From positions 35,271 through 99,270 of the forward strand of contig NZ_JABBPC010000024.1 in NCBI RefSeq assembly GCF_012927485.1: a DNA stretch of 64,000 nucleotides. The letters are read 5' to 3'. Below, one piece after another: positions 45,044 through 60,131 of this stretch (positions are counted from its first letter, which is position 1; each line of letters opens with the position of its first letter). The position numbers were made by a program, and so were the translations under genes. The stretch is from Polaromonas sp. GTDB taxonomy: Bacteria; Pseudomonadota; Gammaproteobacteria; Burkholderiales; Burkholderiaceae_C. The notes beneath the pieces are model-generated. The model made no database searches. It was not told where the DNA came from and saw only the letters and a list, made by a program, of their open reading frames with translations.

Positions 45044-47338
45044 CTAAGCCTCAGCTGCGAATGATAACGATACTTGCGCGCCTTGCACGCTACCGTCCAC
45101 CACGCGGTTCGAAATGTCGATGCGTGCATTGTGCTCGTCGGCTATTTTCTTGACCACCGCCAGCCCCAGACCGGTGCCTTTAAGCTTGGTGGTGACATAG
45201 GGTTCAAAGGCGCGCTTGAGAATGTACTCGGGAAAACCGGGCCCGTTGTCACGCACACTCAGGCGCACACGCCTGGAGCTGTCAAGGTGCTCGGTTTTGA
45301 CGGTGACGTAGCCGCCTTCTCTGCCTTCCTGGGCATCCTGCGCGTTTTGCAGCAGGTTATGAATGACTTGACGTAACTGTTGCGCGTCGCCCCTAATTAA
45401 GGGGGCCGTGGGGTCGAGCTCGGTGTAGACGGGAACCACCGCATTTTCGCTGGCGTATAGCTGCAGCACTTCGTTGATGAGCGCGTTGAGATCAACGGGC
45501 AAGAGTTCGGCCGCCGGCAGACGGGCGTAGTCGCGAAATTCGTTTACGAGGCGCTTCAGGGCGTCGACCTGGTCCACGATGGTCTTGACGGACTTGGTGA
45601 GCAGCGCCTGCTCCGGCGCCCCCACCTTACCCGTGAGTTTCATCTCTAGGCGCTCCGCGGATAACTGAATTGGAGTGAGCGGGTTTTTGATCTCGTGGGC
45701 CAGTCTGCGCGCCACTTCAGCCCAGGCTTGCGCGCGCTGGGCCGAAACCATTTCGGAAATATCGTCGAACACCAGCAAGAACTCCTCGGTGCCGGGCATT
45801 TTTGCGCCGCGCGCAATCAACGTGAGGGCCTGGTCGGGGGCACTGTGCCCGGCGGCATTGAGTTCGAACGATTGCTGCCAGTGCGCTAGCTCGCGTGGCG
45901 CGTTGTCGTTGAGGTAGTCGGCAAACTGGGCCAGCACATCCTTGGCAAATACCTCCAGACCGGGGACTTCGCCAAGCGGCTGGCCGTGGTAGGTAGCCAG
46001 CGGTGCGCGGAGAATGCGGGTGGCGCCCGGATTGCTGGACTGGATGCGGCCCGCGACGTCAAGCACGATCACCCCGGCGGTGAGGTTGTCAAGGATGGTC
46101 TGCAAGTTGGAGCGTGCAGCGTCGACCTGGCTCATGCTGTGCTGCACCGCCGAGCGGGCATCGGCCAATTGCTGCGTCATGTCGGCAAACGAACGCGTCA
46201 GCCCCCCCAATTCGTCCTTGCCTTGCAAGGCGGCTTTGGGTGTCAAGTCGCCCAATGCCACCTGCCTCACACCTTCGGCCAGCAGCAGCAACGGCTTGGC
46301 AAGTTGGTTGCCCAGCACCACGGCCAGCAACACCGCGCCAAATACAGCCAGAAAAAGACTGAGCGTGAGCGTGCCGATATACATTTTGCGCAGGCCGCCG
46401 CGCGCCAGCGCACGCTCCTGGTATTGGCGGTTGGCCACTTGAACGGCGATGGCGTTGGCCACCAGCCCAGCAGGCAACACCGCAGTCACCTGCAAAAAGC
46501 GGGAATCTCCCAATAAAGTCACATTCGGATTATTCACCACGGCAATGGCTTTGACGCGCGGCGCTATGTTAGGTGCGCTGGCTGCAGCGCCCGCAGCGCC
46601 GAGACCGGCCGTCAACTCGCCGTTACCGCTGGGGACTACCTCGTCGAGACCTTCTATCTGCGTGATAACCCGTTGATTGCGCGCACTCCGGAGTTGCTGA
46701 ATCGAGGGGCGCTCGGGCTGCAGTAAAAACCGAGAGCCGCCCGCGCTGGCGATCACTTGCCCCGACGCGCTCCAAAGAATCACGTCGCTGGCTGTCAACT
46801 GGTCGCGGAGCCGCTCGACGGTCACGCCAGTCAAGGCGTCCGGGGTTTCTGAAAGTTGTGTGGCCGCCTGCCGCGTTTTGTTGGCCAGGTCGGCAGCCAA
46901 GGTGTCCAGCGTGGCACGGCCCAGGTTCAGGCCGGACGCCAGTGCGCCTTCCACCTCCACGTCAAACCAGCTCTCGATAGAGCGCGAAACGAACTGATAC
47001 GACACCACATAAATCATCAGGCCTGGCAGCAGACCGACCAGCGCAAAGATCGCCGCCAGCTTGACCAGCAGCCGGCTGCCAAAGCGGCCACGGTGAAGGC
47101 GCAGCCCCAAGCGCAACACGATCCAGCCAATCACCAGGAACAAAAGACCCGCCACCGCTATATTCAGCGCAAACAATAGCTCGTAATTGCGCTCGTAGAG
47201 TTGCCGTTGATCTGTCGCCTGCGTTAGCAAAAACAGCAGCACCAGGCCCATGGCAACCATGGCTCCGACCCCCACGCCTATGGTCCAGCGAAAGGCTTGG
47301 CTGCTTTTTATCGACGTCCCGGTGGCTGGAAGGCTCAC
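45044..47338 (-). CDS. NtrY-like sensor histidine kinase
   Basis: A 764-aa membrane kinase. There are three N-terminal membrane segments (about 17–38, 48–70, 87–108), a periplasmic sensor stretch, another membrane segment (~320–345), HAMP (LLLAEGVRQVALGDLTP), PAS (~405–510), HisKA with the phospho-accepting His in ARRLAHEIKNPLTPIQLSAE, and HATPase with HNLLQNAQDAQEG, DNGPGFP and GTGLGLAVVKKI. Its ATG overlaps the DUF4390 stop by 4 bases. The partner is the regulator downstream. Confidence 0.92.
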   Translation of the reverse strand: MSLPATGTSIKSSQAFRWTIGVGVGAMVAMGLVLLFLLTQATDQRQLYERNYELLFALNIAVAGLLFLVIGWIVLRLGLRLHRGRFGSRLLVKLAAIFALVGLLPGLMIYVVSYQFVSRSIESWFDVEVEGALASGLNLGRATLDTLAADLANKTRQAATQLSETPDALTGVTVERLRDQLTASDVILWSASGQVIASAGGSRFLLQPERPSIQQLRSARNQRVITQIEGLDEVVPSGNGELTAGLGAAGAAASAPNIAPRVKAIAVVNNPNVTLLGDSRFLQVTAVLPAGLVANAIAVQVANRQYQERALARGGLRKMYIGTLTLSLFLAVFGAVLLAVVLGNQLAKPLLLLAEGVRQVALGDLTPKAALQGKDELGGLTRSFADMTQQLADARSAVQHSMSQVDAARSNLQTILDNLTAGVIVLDVAGRIQSSNPGATRILRAPLATYHGQPLGEVPGLEVFAKDVLAQFADYLNDNAPRELAHWQQSFELNAAGHSAPDQALTLIARGAKMPGTEEFLLVFDDISEMVSAQRAQAWAEVARRLAHEIKNPLTPIQLSAERLEMKLTGKVGAPEQALLTKSVKTIVDQVDALKRLVNEFRDYARLPAAELLPVDLNALINEVLQLYASENAVVPVYTELDPTAPLIRGDAQQLRQVIHNLLQNAQDAQEGREGGYVTVKTEHLDSSRRVRLSVRDNGPGFPEYILKRAFEPYVTTKLKGTGLGLAVVKKIADEHNARIDISNRVVDGSVQGAQVSLSFAAEA

Positions 47339-48000
47339 TGCGTGCCCTCGGTGCTGGCGCCGGGGGGCGCAGCGTGTTCCAGCTTCAGCCGCTCTTTAAC
47401 TTGCGCGGAAATATTCCATTCCCGCTGTCCGGATACGCCAATCTGGAAAGGCCGCGGCAACTGAGAAAGATCGAGTCGAAAACTAAAGTTGAGTTTGTGC
47501 ACCGCATCCGGGTCCAAGTCGGACGCCTCGGCGATCTTCCAGCGCGCCACGCGCTGAATGGCAGACAAGGCTTCGGCCAAGGTGTCATAGTTCTGATTCA
47601 GCGTCGCGCGCAGGCCCGAAGAACTGCTAATCAGCCCGGAGGCGATGTTGACGCGCCAGCGACGTGTCAGGGGTTGGTAGGCTAGACGCAAAGTTCTGGC
47701 GGCACTCGCCACACGGAGATCGGTCCAGTACCAGCGGTCCCGGTAAATATCGACCTCGACCACGAAAAACATCGGAATTCCCTTGAGCAGGGCGTCTTCC
47801 ACTACGGGCGTGAGGTCAAACCGGACCAAGGCCGACAGATAAACTCCGTCATCGGCACGCTCCACCCGCAACTGGGTAATCTCGGTCGCAAAAGCGGCGC
47901 TTTGGCCTAGCGCCAGAAGGACGGACCACCAACAGCCCAGCAGTAACCGTGCAAGAGTCTTAACGACCGGTTTTTTCAAGAAGCGCGTAATAAAATCCAT
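47335..48000 (-). CDS. DUF4390-domain protein
   Basis: A ~221-aa protein with an N-terminal signal/anchor (VVKTLARLLLGCWWSVLLALG, then SAAFA) and a DUF4390 body (ITQLRVERADDGVYLSALVRF, MFFVVEVDIYRDRWYW, RLDLSQLPRPFQIG). Its function is unknown. It is constantly found between rsmB and ntrY in betaproteobacteria and is probably periplasmic. ATG 48000 is chosen over the open frame to 48048 because it starts the signal segment. It overlaps the end of rsmB by 41 bases. Confidence 0.85.
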   Translation of the reverse strand: MDFITRFLKKPVVKTLARLLLGCWWSVLLALGQSAAFATEITQLRVERADDGVYLSALVRFDLTPVVEDALLKGIPMFFVVEVDIYRDRWYWTDLRVASAARTLRLAYQPLTRRWRVNIASGLISSSSGLRATLNQNYDTLAEALSAIQRVARWKIAEASDLDPDAVHKLNFSFRLDLSQLPRPFQIGVSGQREWNISAQVKERLKLEHAAPPGASTEGTQ

Positions 48001-49369
48001 CCTGTTCACGCATCGGATTGTCCGAGAAGACCGACGTTTCAAGGCCACTCTGGGGAAGTAAATGCCCCGGAGAGGGCATTAATAGGGCGTCGGTGTGGTG
48101 CGTAACAAACATTTGTATCTGGTTGTCGCCTTCGGCCTTAAAAACCGAACAGGTGCAATAAAGCATACGCCCGCCGGGTTTGAGCAGGGGCCACAAGGTG
48201 TCGAGCAGGCGCGCCTGAATGTCTGCCAGCTGGGCGATGTCGGTCGGCCGACGCAGCCAGCGCACATCCGGATGACGCCGCACGATTCCCGACGCGGTGC
48301 AGGGAGCATCCAACAGGATGCCGTCATAAAGCCGACCATCCCACCAGGTGTCAGGCCGACGGGCGTCGCCCACCACAATAGTCGCCTGCAAGCCGAGACG
48401 CTGGAGGTTCTGCTCAATGCGCTCACAGCGGCGGGCATCGATATCCAGCGCCGTTACCGCACACTCTGCCAGCTCCAGTAAATGGGCTGTCTTGCCGCCA
48501 GGGGCTGCGCAGGCGTCGAGAATCCGAAGCCGCGTAGGCTCGATAGGCGCAGTGGCACGCCCGGCAGGTTCAGCCCCTTCGGATGTCAGCGATGCAGGTG
48601 AAGTAACGAGCGGGCGGGTCGGCTTGTCCAGACCCTCCAGCAGCAAAGGTGCCGCCAATTGGGCCGCCGCATCCTGGACTGAAAAATGTCCTTCGGCGAA
48701 GCCCGGCAGCGCGGTCACAGGACGTGCCAGATCCAGGATCACGCCTTGCTTTCCGACCGGAGACGCTTCGATATTAAGAGCTTCCAGTTCCCGTAAATAC
48801 TCAGCCTGAGTCGTTTTTCGTTGATTGATCCGCAGCACCAGGGGTGCCCGTTTGTTATTGGCCTGCAAAATAGCTTGCCAGTGCGCCGGATGGTCTTTGC
48901 GCACTCTGTCTATCCACCACTGCGGGTGGTTCCACACGGCTTGCGGACTTTTTTCAGTCAGCGCGACCAACTCGTCCCGCTCACGCAAAAAACGCCGCAG
49001 GCAACCGTTGATAAAGCTGGCCTGGTGCTGGGTCGCTTCGCTGCGTTTAGCGGCTTCGACGGCCTGGTCGACCAGGGTGTGCGTTGTGTAGGGCGCCTCA
49101 CAATCTGACCAAGCCAGCGCCAGCGCCACACACAGCAGCGCGTCAGCCTCGGGCGGCGGTGCCCGTTTGACCAGTAGCTGCCGCAGGGCTTCCGCGCGGC
49201 CGAGCCAACGCAGCACATGAAAACTCAGCGATTGCACGCCGGGACGCAGCGTGGCGTCAACATCTTCCAATGCGGCCGTCATGGACTGACCGTCGCGAAC
49301 GGCCATCAAAATAGAAGCGGCGCCCTGAAGCTGGCGCCAAAGGGAAACTTGGGAGGGGTTGTCTTGCAT
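47960..49369 (-). CDS. rsmB: 16S rRNA m5C967 methyltransferase RsmB
   Basis: A ~469-aa enzyme with an N-terminal NusB-like RNA-binding domain (~1–150) and a C-terminal SAM methyltransferase. Motif I is ILDACAAPGGKTAHLLELA. The two cysteines are in LDAPCTASGIVRRHPDVRW and MLYCTCSVFKAEGDNQ. ATG 49369 is chosen because the protein then begins MQDNPSQVSLWRQLQ as in relatives; the frame is open to 49519. It heads the operon with DUF4390 and the NtrYX-like pair. Confidence 0.92.
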   Translation of the reverse strand: MQDNPSQVSLWRQLQGAASILMAVRDGQSMTAALEDVDATLRPGVQSLSFHVLRWLGRAEALRQLLVKRAPPPEADALLCVALALAWSDCEAPYTTHTLVDQAVEAAKRSEATQHQASFINGCLRRFLRERDELVALTEKSPQAVWNHPQWWIDRVRKDHPAHWQAILQANNKRAPLVLRINQRKTTQAEYLRELEALNIEASPVGKQGVILDLARPVTALPGFAEGHFSVQDAAAQLAAPLLLEGLDKPTRPLVTSPASLTSEGAEPAGRATAPIEPTRLRILDACAAPGGKTAHLLELAECAVTALDIDARRCERIEQNLQRLGLQATIVVGDARRPDTWWDGRLYDGILLDAPCTASGIVRRHPDVRWLRRPTDIAQLADIQARLLDTLWPLLKPGGRMLYCTCSVFKAEGDNQIQMFVTHHTDALLMPSPGHLLPQSGLETSVFSDNPMREQDGFYYALLEKTGR

Positions 49370-49515
49370 GGGTTCCGTAGAGCCAACCATTGAAGATTGA
49401 CGTGAAGTCATCCAGGCTTGGACGACACTGGGTGCATTATGGATTCTGTGCGGCGAAGTCGCCAACCGGTTCAAACTGATGTGGCCGACAAGTCGTGGCT
49501 TACTGCTGATCCGAT

Positions 49516-50535
49516 TCAAAACAGGGCATCGGGCCGGGTCACCGCCTCGTCATCGCGACGCACAAACAGCGGGGTCATCGGCCGGCCATAGATTCGGCGG
49601 ATACGTTCGGCCAAGGGCGGATGACTGGCAAACCACTGAGTTTTCGTGCTGCCATCCACCAGCAGCATGTGCTGAACGAGGGGGTGCAGCCCGCATTGCA
49701 GGAGTCTCTTGCGCGTGTTGAACCCCGACTGCTGGCCCGCCACCTTGCGCAGCACCCCGCCCAGTCCGTCTTTGCTGCGTGTGAACTGCACGGCGCGCGC
49801 ATCCGCCAAGTACTCGCGCTGGCGCGATACGGCAGCCTTCAAGGCGCGCCCCGCCAGCCAGCCCAAAGAGCCGGCGCCGATGATCGCTACCCCTGGCAAG
49901 GCGAGATAGGAGCGATGGCCGTCGTCATCGGCTTCGCACATGGTGCGGCCCAGATTGAAGATCATTTCCAATCCGGACACCATACCCGCCAGGCGCATGT
50001 TCAGCCGGGTATCGCCTTCGCGCAAATGACTGAACTCGTGGGCAACCAGCCCTTGCAGCTCTTCTCGCGTCAGGGCGTCAAGTGCCCCTTGTGTAACGGC
50101 CACTACGGCATTGTCTTCGTCCCAGCCAGCGGCAAAGGCATTGATACTCTCTTCCCCGGAGAGCACCATGGGACGGGGCGGTTTCATGCTGGCTGCAATC
50201 GCCAACTCACTGACGATGTTGCAGAACTTTTGCTCCGACTCGCGCAGCGAAGGCCAAGCCTCGCGGGCACCCACCCGGCGCGCCAGTTTTTCACCGTCGC
50301 CTTGCAGCGAGGAGGTTTCCATCCACCAGCCACCCCCGACAAACAACAGCATCACCGCTGTATTGACGGTAAAAAAATAGGCCGGATAGCCGCTATGGTT
50401 AAGAGACACCACGCGCCAAGCCAGCGCCAGTGCGGCGTTGACGGCCAACAGCAGCGTCAACACCGTTAACCCAAACAGCAATAGCAAGCGCAAGGTTTGC
50501 GTGCGAGCTTCTTCTTGTCGGTCAAAAAAACGCAT
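49516..50535 (-). CDS. M48-family membrane zinc metallopeptidase
   Basis: A 339-aa HtpX/Ste24-type protease. Two N-terminal membrane helices (~18–40 and 52–70) precede the zinc motif HEFSHLREGD, followed by a further membrane helix (LALPGVAIIGAGSLGWLAG) and the third ligand region REYLADARAVQFT. It is encoded 8 bases after lemA; the LemA–M48 pair is widespread. A quality-control role in the inner membrane is inferred from the family. Confidence 0.88.
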   Translation of the reverse strand: MRFFDRQEEARTQTLRLLLLFGLTVLTLLLAVNAALALAWRVVSLNHSGYPAYFFTVNTAVMLLFVGGGWWMETSSLQGDGEKLARRVGAREAWPSLRESEQKFCNIVSELAIAASMKPPRPMVLSGEESINAFAAGWDEDNAVVAVTQGALDALTREELQGLVAHEFSHLREGDTRLNMRLAGMVSGLEMIFNLGRTMCEADDDGHRSYLALPGVAIIGAGSLGWLAGRALKAAVSRQREYLADARAVQFTRSKDGLGGVLRKVAGQQSGFNTRKRLLQCGLHPLVQHMLLVDGSTKTQWFASHPPLAERIRRIYGRPMTPLFVRRDDEAVTRPDALF

Positions 50536-50543
50536 TGTTGTGA

Positions 50544-51137
50544 TTAGAGCTGGATGCGGACGGCTTGGCGCTCCGCCGCGTTCTCAGTGGCGCGCAGCAT
50601 GGCCGACGGCGCAAAGCCAAACAGCCGGGCAATCAGCAACGCCGGGAATTGCCCCTGCGCGTTGTTGAAATCCAGCACGGCGTCGTTGTAGGCTTGTCGG
50701 GCAAAACTGACCTTGTTTTCGGTGCTGGTCAATTCTTCGCTCAGCTCACGAATGGTCTGATCGGCCTTCAGTTCGGGATAGGCCTCGGCTACCGCAAACA
50801 ATCTCCCCAGGCTTCCATCGAGCGCCTGCTCGGCGACAGCCAGGGCGGTCACGGCGTTCGCATTGGCCGGGCGGCTTCGCACCGCATCGCTGGCAGTCCG
50901 GGCCTGATTGCGGGCTACTATGACTGCTTCAAGGGTGCTCTGCTCATGTTGTAGATATTTCCTTGCGGCATCCACCAGATTGGGGATCAGATCATAGCGG
51001 CGCTTGAGTTGAACATCGATCTGGCCGAAGGCATTACCGATGATGTTTTTAAGCCGCACCAGTCGGTTATAGGCCCCGACCGCCCAGAAAACCAGCAATG
51101 AAGCCAAGGTAATATAAACAAGCGTGTTCATCGACAT
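50544..51137 (-). CDS. lemA: LemA-family protein
   Basis: A 197-aa protein with one N-terminal membrane segment (LVYITLASLLVFWAVGAYN) and a long helical-bundle domain. The family marker is IDVQLKRRYDLIPNLVDA, with FPELKAD-like AYPELKADQTI. Start ATG 51137 (AAGGAA upstream); the second Met, 51131, is also possible. Function unknown; paired with the M48 protease downstream. Confidence 0.9.
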   Translation of the reverse strand: MSMNTLVYITLASLLVFWAVGAYNRLVRLKNIIGNAFGQIDVQLKRRYDLIPNLVDAARKYLQHEQSTLEAVIVARNQARTASDAVRSRPANANAVTALAVAEQALDGSLGRLFAVAEAYPELKADQTIRELSEELTSTENKVSFARQAYNDAVLDFNNAQGQFPALLIARLFGFAPSAMLRATENAAERQAVRIQL

Positions 51138-51438
51138 AGAAAAATTCCTTGAAGCTGGGGCTGCCAACCTGGCAGTACTGATTTACGGTAGCTTTGCCCA
51201 GGGTTGCTGCGAGATTAACCGCTTTTTTGAAGCGTTTCGGCAAGTCGAATTGCATCCAACCTGCCGCTCATTATTGTTTTGACCGCTGGTTACGACACTA
51301 CCGATTGCCCCAACGCTGCATTTTTTCAAAGTTTTCGGGCGAGACGAGGTTCATTTGGCGGCGCCTGAAGAAAAGCCCCACACCTTTGCGAGGTGGGGGG
51401 CTTGACGCTTTTAAGGCGGTGAAGAGTGGGCTGCTGGC
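51138..51438. other. intergenic region between rpoC and lemA
   Basis: About 300 bases holding the rpoC terminator and the presumed lemA promoter. No gene seen. Confidence 0.5.
51368..51405 (-). terminator. rho-independent terminator after rpoC
   Basis: A 13-bp stem with one mismatch (AAGCCCCACACCT at 51373–51385 with AGGTGGGGGGCTT at 51391–51403) and a 5-base loop. TTTTCTTC follows on the minus strand. It lies 34 bases after the rpoC stop and ends the whole ribosomal–RNA polymerase operon. Confidence 0.85.
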
Positions 51439-54400
51439 TTACTCCGTCGCAGCACTCTCACCGGTGGTTTCCGCATGCATCGCCTCAAGCTCCGCCGCTT
51501 CGGTCTCGGCAATGGCGCGGCGCTCCGCGTCATCCATCAAGTCCTTGGCGTTGCGTGCTTTGTGATAAGCCATGCCGGTACCGGCAGGAATCAGACGGCC
51601 GACGATCACGTTTTCTTTCAGACCACGGAGCTCGTCGCGCTTGCCCATGATGGCAGCTTCGGTGAGCACGCGGGTGGTTTCCTGGAAGGAAGCCGCGGAA
51701 ATAAACGAGTCGGTCGACAGCGACGCCTTGGTAATACCAAGCAGCAAGTTGCTAAAGGTGGCCGGGATCTTGTCGTTGGCACGCAGGGCGTCGTTGGCGT
51801 CCAACATGGCGGAACGCTCGACCTGTTCCCCGGCGATGTAGCTGGAATCGCCAACGTTTTCGACCACCACACGGCGCAGCATCTGGCGAACAATCACTTC
51901 GATGTGCTTGTCGTTGATCTTCACACCTTGCAGACGGTACACGTCCTGCACTTCGTCGACGATATAGCGGGCCAGCTCTGCCACACCCAGCAAGCGCAGG
52001 ATGTCTTGCGGATCGGCGGGGCCGTCCACAATGGATTCGCCTTTGTTCACCACTTGGCCTTCGTGCACCAGGATGTTCTTTTCCTTCGGAACGAGGTCTT
52101 CCCAGACCTTGCCTTCGGGATCGGTAATTTGCAGGCGCACCTTGCCCTTGGTTTCTTTACCAAACGACACGGTCCCCGTCATCTCGGCCAGCGTGCCCTT
52201 GTCTTTCGGTGTGCGGGCTTCGAACAGTTCGGCCACTCGCGGCAAACCGCCGGTAATGTCCCGGGTCTTCTGGCCCTCAATCGGGATACGGGCCAGCACT
52301 TCGCCTGGGCCCACGTCCTGACCGTCGCGCACTTGGACCAGCGCGCCGATCTGGAAGCCAATCGTCACCGAGTGATCGGTGCCTGGAATCTTGACTTCAT
52401 TGCCGGCGCCGTCAAGAAGTTTGACCTGAGGCCGGATCACCTTGGTCGCGCCGCGACGCTTGGGATCGATCACCACCAAGGTGGACAAACCGGTCACATC
52501 GTCGACCTGCTTCGCTACCGTGACGCCGTCTTCCACGTTCTCGAAAAGAACCTTACCGGCAAATTCGGTAATGATCGGGCGTGTCAGCGGATCCCAATTG
52601 GCCAGAATGGCGCCAGCCTTGATGGTCTGGTCAACCTTCACCGTGAGTGTCGCGCCGTAAGGCACCTTGTGACGCTCACGCTCACGACCATGCTCGTCCT
52701 GAATAACGATCTCGCCAGAACGGGCAATCACGACCAGATCGCCTTTGCCGTTGGTCACATAGCGCATCGGTGCGTTAAACCCGATCACACCATTCGACTT
52801 GGCTTCGACACTGGAGGCAATCGCGGCACGCGATGCGGCACCACCGATGTGGAAGGTCCGCATCGTCAGCTGCGTTCCGGGCTCACCAATCGACTGCGCG
52901 GCGATGATACCGACCGCTTCACCGATATTGATCAAGCCACCACGACCCAGGTCGCGACCATAGCACTTGGCGCACAGGCCGAAGCGGGTTTCGCAGGTCA
53001 GCGCAGTACGCACCTTGACTTCGTCCACGCCGGCAGCTTCGAGTTCCTCGATCAGGTCCTCGTCAAGCATGACGCCGGCTTTGGCCAGGACCGCCCGATT
53101 TTCAGGATGCAAGATGTCTTCTACCGCGGTGCGTCCGAGAATACGGTCACGCAGCGATTCGATGACTTCACCACCCTCGACGATGGCGCGCATCAGGGAG
53201 CCTTCTTGCGTGCCGCAGTCGTCTTCCGTCACCACCAGATCCTGCACCACGTCGCACAGGCGTCGTGTGAGGTAGCCAGAGTTCGCCGTTTTCAACGCCG
53301 TGTCGGCCAGACCTTTACGGGCGCCGTGGGTGGAGATGAAATACTCCAGCACATTCAGACCTTCGCGGAAGTTGGCGGTAATAGGCGTTTCGATGATGGA
53401 GCCATCCGGCTTGGCCATCAAACCGCGCATGCCAGCGACCTGCCGAATCTGCGCTGCAGAACCCCGGGCGCCGGAGTCGGCCATCATGTAGATGGAGTTG
53501 AAAGACTCCTGCTCGACCTGCTTGCCATGGCGATCGGTCACAAACTCTTTCGAGAGCTGGGCCATCATCACCTTGGAAACTTCGTCACCCGACTTGCCCC
53601 AGATGTCCACCACCTTGTTATAGCGCTCGCCCGCAGTCACCAGACCGGAGACATATTGCTGCTCGATCTCTTTGACTTCTTTCTGAGCGTGGGCAATGAT
53701 GTTGTGCTTCTCTTTGGGCACCAGCATGTCTTCGATGCAGATCGAAATGCCGGCTTTAGTCGCCAGTCGGAAGCCCGACTGCAGCAGCTTGTCCGCAAAC
53801 ACAACGGTCTCTTTCAGGCCGCACTTGCGGAAAGACACATTGATGAGCTTGGAAATTTCCTTCTTCTTCAACGCCTTGTTGATGTTGGAAAAAGGCAGTC
53901 CCTTGGGCAGGATTTCGGACAGCAGTGCACGGCCGCCCGTGGTTTCCCACAGTTTGGTCGAGGGCACAAACTCGGCGGTTTCCTTGTCCTTGATCCACTC
54001 GGTCAGGCGCACGCTGATACGGGCATTCAAGTCAAGCTCGCCCGCGTCGAAGGCGCGGCGCACTTCGCCGGTGTCGGAAAAGATCAGCCCTTCGCCCTTG
54101 CCATTGGTGCGGTCCCGGGTCGTGTAATACAAGCCGAGCACCACGTCTTGCGACGGAACGATGGAGGGCTCGCCGTTAGCAGGGAACAAAATGTTGTTCG
54201 ATGCCAGCATCAGGGTGCGGCATTCCATCTGCGCCTCCACTGACAGCGGCACGTGCACAGCCATCTGGTCACCGTCGAAGTCGGCGTTAAAGGCAGAACA
54301 AACCAGCGGGTGCAGCTGAATTGCCTTGCCTTCGATCAGAATCGGCTCAAAAGCCTGGATACCGAGCCGGTGCAGCGTGGGCGCACGGTTCAGCATCACA

Positions 54401-55653
54401 GGATGCTCTTTGATGACCTCTTCCAGAATGTCCCAGACGACCGCCGTACCGGATTCGACTTCCTTCTTCGCCGCCTTGATGGTGGTGGCAATCCCGCGCA
54501 CTTCCAACTGGGCAAAGATGAAGGGTTTGAACAACTCCAGCGCCATCAGCTTCGGCAAACCGCATTGGTGCAGTTTGAGCGTCGGACCCACGGTAATCAC
54601 GGAACGACCGGAATAGTCGACGCGTTTGCCCAGCAAGTTCTGGCGGAAACGGCCTGACTTGCCTTTGATCATGTCGGCCAGCGATTTGAGCGCGCGCTTG
54701 TTGGCGCCGGTCATGGCTTTGCCGCGGCGGCCGTTGTCGAGCAACGAGTCCACCGCCTCTTGCAGCATGCGCTTTTCGTTGCGGGCAATGATTTCGGGCG
54801 CTTTCAATTCCAGCAAACGGCGCAGACGGCTGTTGCGGTTGATGACGCGGCGATACAGATCGTTCAGGTCGGAGGTCGCAAAGCGGCCGCCGTCCAGCGG
54901 CACCAGCGGACGCAGATCCGGCGGCAGCACGGGCAGCACGTCCAGCACCATCCAGCCGGGCTTGATACCGGACTTCTTGAATCCTTCCATCAATTTCAAG
55001 CGCTTGGCGTTTTTCTTGATCTTGATTTCAGAACCGGTCAGGTCGTTGCGCAGCTTGTCGATTTCAACATCGATATCCAAGCCTTCGAGCAAGTCCTTGA
55101 TGCCCTCGGCACCCATCTTGGCGGTGTACTCGTCGCCGTATTCCTTGCGCTTGGCGTCGTAATCGTCTTCCGACATGATGCTGAACTTCTTCAGCGGGGT
55201 CATGCCAGGATCGGTCACAACGTAAGCTTCGAAATACAACACGCGTTCGATGTCGCGCAGCGTCATGTCGAGTACCAAGCCTAAACGCGACGGCAGCGAC
55301 TTCAGAAACCAGATGTGCGCGCAGGGGGCGGCCAGGTCAATGTGACCCATGCGCTCACGGCGGACCTTGGTTTGCGTAACTTCAACGCCGCACTTCTCGC
55401 AGATGACACCGCGGTGCTTGAGGCGTTTGTACTTACCGCACAGGCATTCGTAGTCCTTGATAGGGCCAAAAATCTTGGCGCAAAAGAGACCATCGCGCTC
55501 GGGCTTGAAAGTCCGGTAGTTAATGGTTTCAGGCTTCTTGACTTCACCGAAAGACCACGAACGGATCTTCTCTGGTGAGGCCATGCCGATCTTGATGGCA
55601 TCGAAATGCTCATCCGGCGTGAATTGCTTGAACAGGTCGAGTAATGATTTCAT
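51439..55653 (-). CDS. rpoC: RNA polymerase beta' subunit
   Basis: A 1404-aa subunit of core RNA polymerase. The N-terminal zinc-binding cysteines are in [20 protein letters not shown], the catalytic Mg-binding loop in [18 protein letters not shown], and a second zinc region in [19 protein letters not shown]. Full length, intact. It starts 28 bases after rpoB. Confidence 0.98.
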   Translation of the reverse strand: MKSLLDLFKQFTPDEHFDAIKIGMASPEKIRSWSFGEVKKPETINYRTFKPERDGLFCAKIFGPIKDYECLCGKYKRLKHRGVICEKCGVEVTQTKVRRERMGHIDLAAPCAHIWFLKSLPSRLGLVLDMTLRDIERVLYFEAYVVTDPGMTPLKKFSIMSEDDYDAKRKEYGDEYTAKMGAEGIKDLLEGLDIDVEIDKLRNDLTGSEIKIKKNAKRLKLMEGFKKSGIKPGWMVLDVLPVLPPDLRPLVPLDGGRFATSDLNDLYRRVINRNSRLRRLLELKAPEIIARNEKRMLQEAVDSLLDNGRRGKAMTGANKRALKSLADMIKGKSGRFRQNLLGKRVDYSGRSVITVGPTLKLHQCGLPKLMALELFKPFIFAQLEVRGIATTIKAAKKEVESGTAVVWDILEEVIKEHPVMLNRAPTLHRLGIQAFEPILIEGKAIQLHPLVCSAFNADFDGDQMAVHVPLSVEAQMECRTLMLASNNILFPANGEPSIVPSQDVVLGLYYTTRDRTNGKGEGLIFSDTGEVRRAFDAGELDLNARISVRLTEWIKDKETAEFVPSTKLWETTGGRALLSEILPKGLPFSNINKALKKKEISKLINVSFRKCGLKETVVFADKLLQSGFRLATKAGISICIEDMLVPKEKHNIIAHAQKEVKEIEQQYVSGLVTAGERYNKVVDIWGKSGDEVSKVMMAQLSKEFVTDRHGKQVEQESFNSIYMMADSGARGSAAQIRQVAGMRGLMAKPDGSIIETPITANFREGLNVLEYFISTHGARKGLADTALKTANSGYLTRRLCDVVQDLVVTEDDCGTQEGSLMRAIVEGGEVIESLRDRILGRTAVEDILHPENRAVLAKAGVMLDEDLIEELEAAGVDEVKVRTALTCETRFGLCAKCYGRDLGRGGLINIGEAVGIIAAQSIGEPGTQLTMRTFHIGGAASRAAIASSVEAKSNGVIGFNAPMRYVTNGKGDLVVIARSGEIVIQDEHGRERERHKVPYGATLTVKVDQTIKAGAILANWDPLTRPIITEFAGKVLFENVEDGVTVAKQVDDVTGLSTLVVIDPKRRGATKVIRPQVKLLDGAGNEVKIPGTDHSVTIGFQIGALVQVRDGQDVGPGEVLARIPIEGQKTRDITGGLPRVAELFEARTPKDKGTLAEMTGTVSFGKETKGKVRLQITDPEGKVWEDLVPKEKNILVHEGQVVNKGESIVDGPADPQDILRLLGVAELARYIVDEVQDVYRLQGVKINDKHIEVIVRQMLRRVVVENVGDSSYIAGEQVERSAMLDANDALRANDKIPATFSNLLLGITKASLSTDSFISAASFQETTRVLTEAAIMGKRDELRGLKENVIVGRLIPAGTGMAYHKARNAKDLMDDAERRAIAETEAAELEAMHAETTGESAATE

Positions 55654-55681
55654 TGTGTTAAATCCTTTTCTTGTCCGCTGT

Positions 55682-59794
<4,113 letters not shown>

Positions 59795-59945
59795 GAGTTC
59801 TCCGCGTTTATGGGCTCTGGTGACTCTCGTGCCCGAATACACCACGTATTCAGGCAGGCTTGGTGGTTGGCCACTACCAACCATGGCGGACGGTGACGCA
59901 TTGCACGTCACCCGAACCAAGGCATTTTCTGCAGTCGGGGTCAGA

Positions 59946-59988
59946 AAATACTGGAAAAAAGACTGTGACAATCTTTTTTCCAGTATTT
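59946..59988 (-). repeat. perfect 17-bp inverted repeat upstream of rpoB
   Basis: AAATACTGGAAAAAAGA (59946–59962) is exactly complementary to TCTTTTTTCCAGTATTT (59972–59988), with a 9-base loop. The RNA would form a long unbroken stem, a likely RNase III substrate, about 150 bases upstream of rpoB. Confidence 0.85.
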
Positions 59989-60098
59989 CCAAACAATATC
60001 AAATATCAAAAAAAGGAAGCTGCTTTCTCTTTAGTGCTGCTAAGTGCCCGTAACAAGAGCTTATCTGCAGACTTTGCGGTGCGCTCCTTGAAACACGA

Positions 60099-60131
60099 AA
60101 GGCTGGAAGCCCGATAAGGTCTTCCAGCCTT
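60099..60131 (-). terminator. attenuator-like hairpin after rplL
   Basis: An 11-bp perfect stem (AAGGCTGGAAG, 60099–60109, with CTTCCAGCCTT, 60121–60131) lies 14 bases after the rplL stop. The following RNA is only moderately U-rich (UCGUGUUUC), so it should terminate partially, letting some polymerase reach rpoB. Confidence 0.6.

Noticed and set aside
51475..54243. 922-codon open frame on the plus strand opposite rpoC
   Set aside because: Antisense shadow caused by the codon bias of a GC-rich essential gene; composition is unlike a real protein and rpoC is certain.
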